Notes under the pieces: model-generated
The model's input: only the letters and a program-made list of their open reading frames with translations
The model's database searches: none
What the model was told of the DNA's origin: nothing
Made by a program: the position numbers and the translations under genes
Part shown: piece by piece, positions 63,735-64,000 of the stretch
How the letters are laid out: every line of letters starts with the position of its first letter
Numbering within the stretch: the first letter of the stretch is position 1
Assembly (NCBI GenBank): GCA_905116865.2
Contig: CAJHNH020002813.1
Location: 88,501 to 152,500, forward strand
Length of the DNA: 64,000 nt
From: Candidula unifasciata
Taxonomy: Eukaryota; Mollusca; Gastropoda; Stylommatophora; Geomitridae
Direction: 5' to 3'

Positions 63735-63980
63735 ATACACACAGCCTCTAACAAGCGTGTCGTAAAAGTCAACTAATTAGGGGTATTTCTTTCAAAGTCA
63801 AAGTGCATCTGCATGAGAGTCGCGGAACCAACAGTCTGCTTACAAATCAGCCAGATCAGTAAAATTTATGTGCATGCAAAACTCAAGTTCTAGAACAAAA
63901 CACATGTCAAGAAGTGGACGAACAACAACAACTTTCCGCCTGACTTTCCAGACTGAGCACAAAGAAGAGGAGGAAGATCT
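63735..63980 (+). mobile_element. SINE family S1, sense copy with GAA/GA tail
   Basis: acaagcgtgtcgtaaaagtc to gcacaaagaagaggaggaag, then a (GT)n run to the window end. Confidence 0.75.
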
Positions 63981-64000
63981 TTGTGTGTGTGTGTGTGTGT

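Overview
This is an animal (eukaryotic) nuclear genome window. Genes are split by GT-AG introns of several kilobases. Intergenic and intronic DNA is packed with decayed non-LTR retrotransposons (LINEs), a Penelope-like element, tRNA-derived SINEs, pogo-type DNA transposons, minisatellites, and unusually many long C/G homopolymers. The protein sequences and repeat types fit a lophotrochozoan, probably a mollusc. That placement is an inference from general appearance, not from a marker gene. There are no operons, CRISPR arrays or prokaryotic features.

Regions: (1) 1-11.0 kb: repeats only (inverted SINE pair, two linked LINE ends with long GAA arrays, an RNase H-bearing LINE relic, a 31-bp minisatellite). 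(2) 11.3-40.25 kb, + strand: an ortholog of MAP2K4/MKK4, the dual-specificity kinase that activates JNK (and p38). I assign 11 exons, from the N-terminal docking motif to the stop codon; splice phases are consistent at every assigned junction. The first coding exon(s) were not found. (3) 40.3-57.2 kb: the MAP2K4 3' flank, then repeats, including a pogo transposon carrying a nested LINE, a 162-bp MITE, and a MITE whose inverted repeats each carry a full CRE palindrome. (4) 57.25-60.17 kb, - strand: two exons of an aquaporin (the C-terminal half with the second NPA motif); its N-terminal half and last exon are not seen. (5) 61.3-64 kb: a fairly well preserved LINE reverse transcriptase relic, and a chimera that joins a tRNA-like head to the 3' end of the same LINE.

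The most notable observation is in the MAP2K4 N-terminal region. Downstream of the exon that encodes the docking motif lie four further copies of the 3' part of that exon. Each is exactly 81 nt, open, and bounded by AG and GT. Each is phase-symmetric, so any number could be spliced in without shifting frame. The units repeat about every 0.8-0.9 kb once later insertions are discounted, and antisense LINE sequence was amplified with them. This could be an expandable, possibly alternatively spliced linker in a MAP kinase kinase, or it could be non-functional exon duplication; transcript data would decide.

Other points: the second MAP3K phosphosite in the MAP2K4 activation loop is Ser instead of the usual Thr; a Penelope-like relic carries hammerhead-like motifs at its 5' side; and a 5'-truncated LINE copy shares its source's 3' flank, which looks like 3' transduction. 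Nothing here can be named with confidence as a wholly new system.
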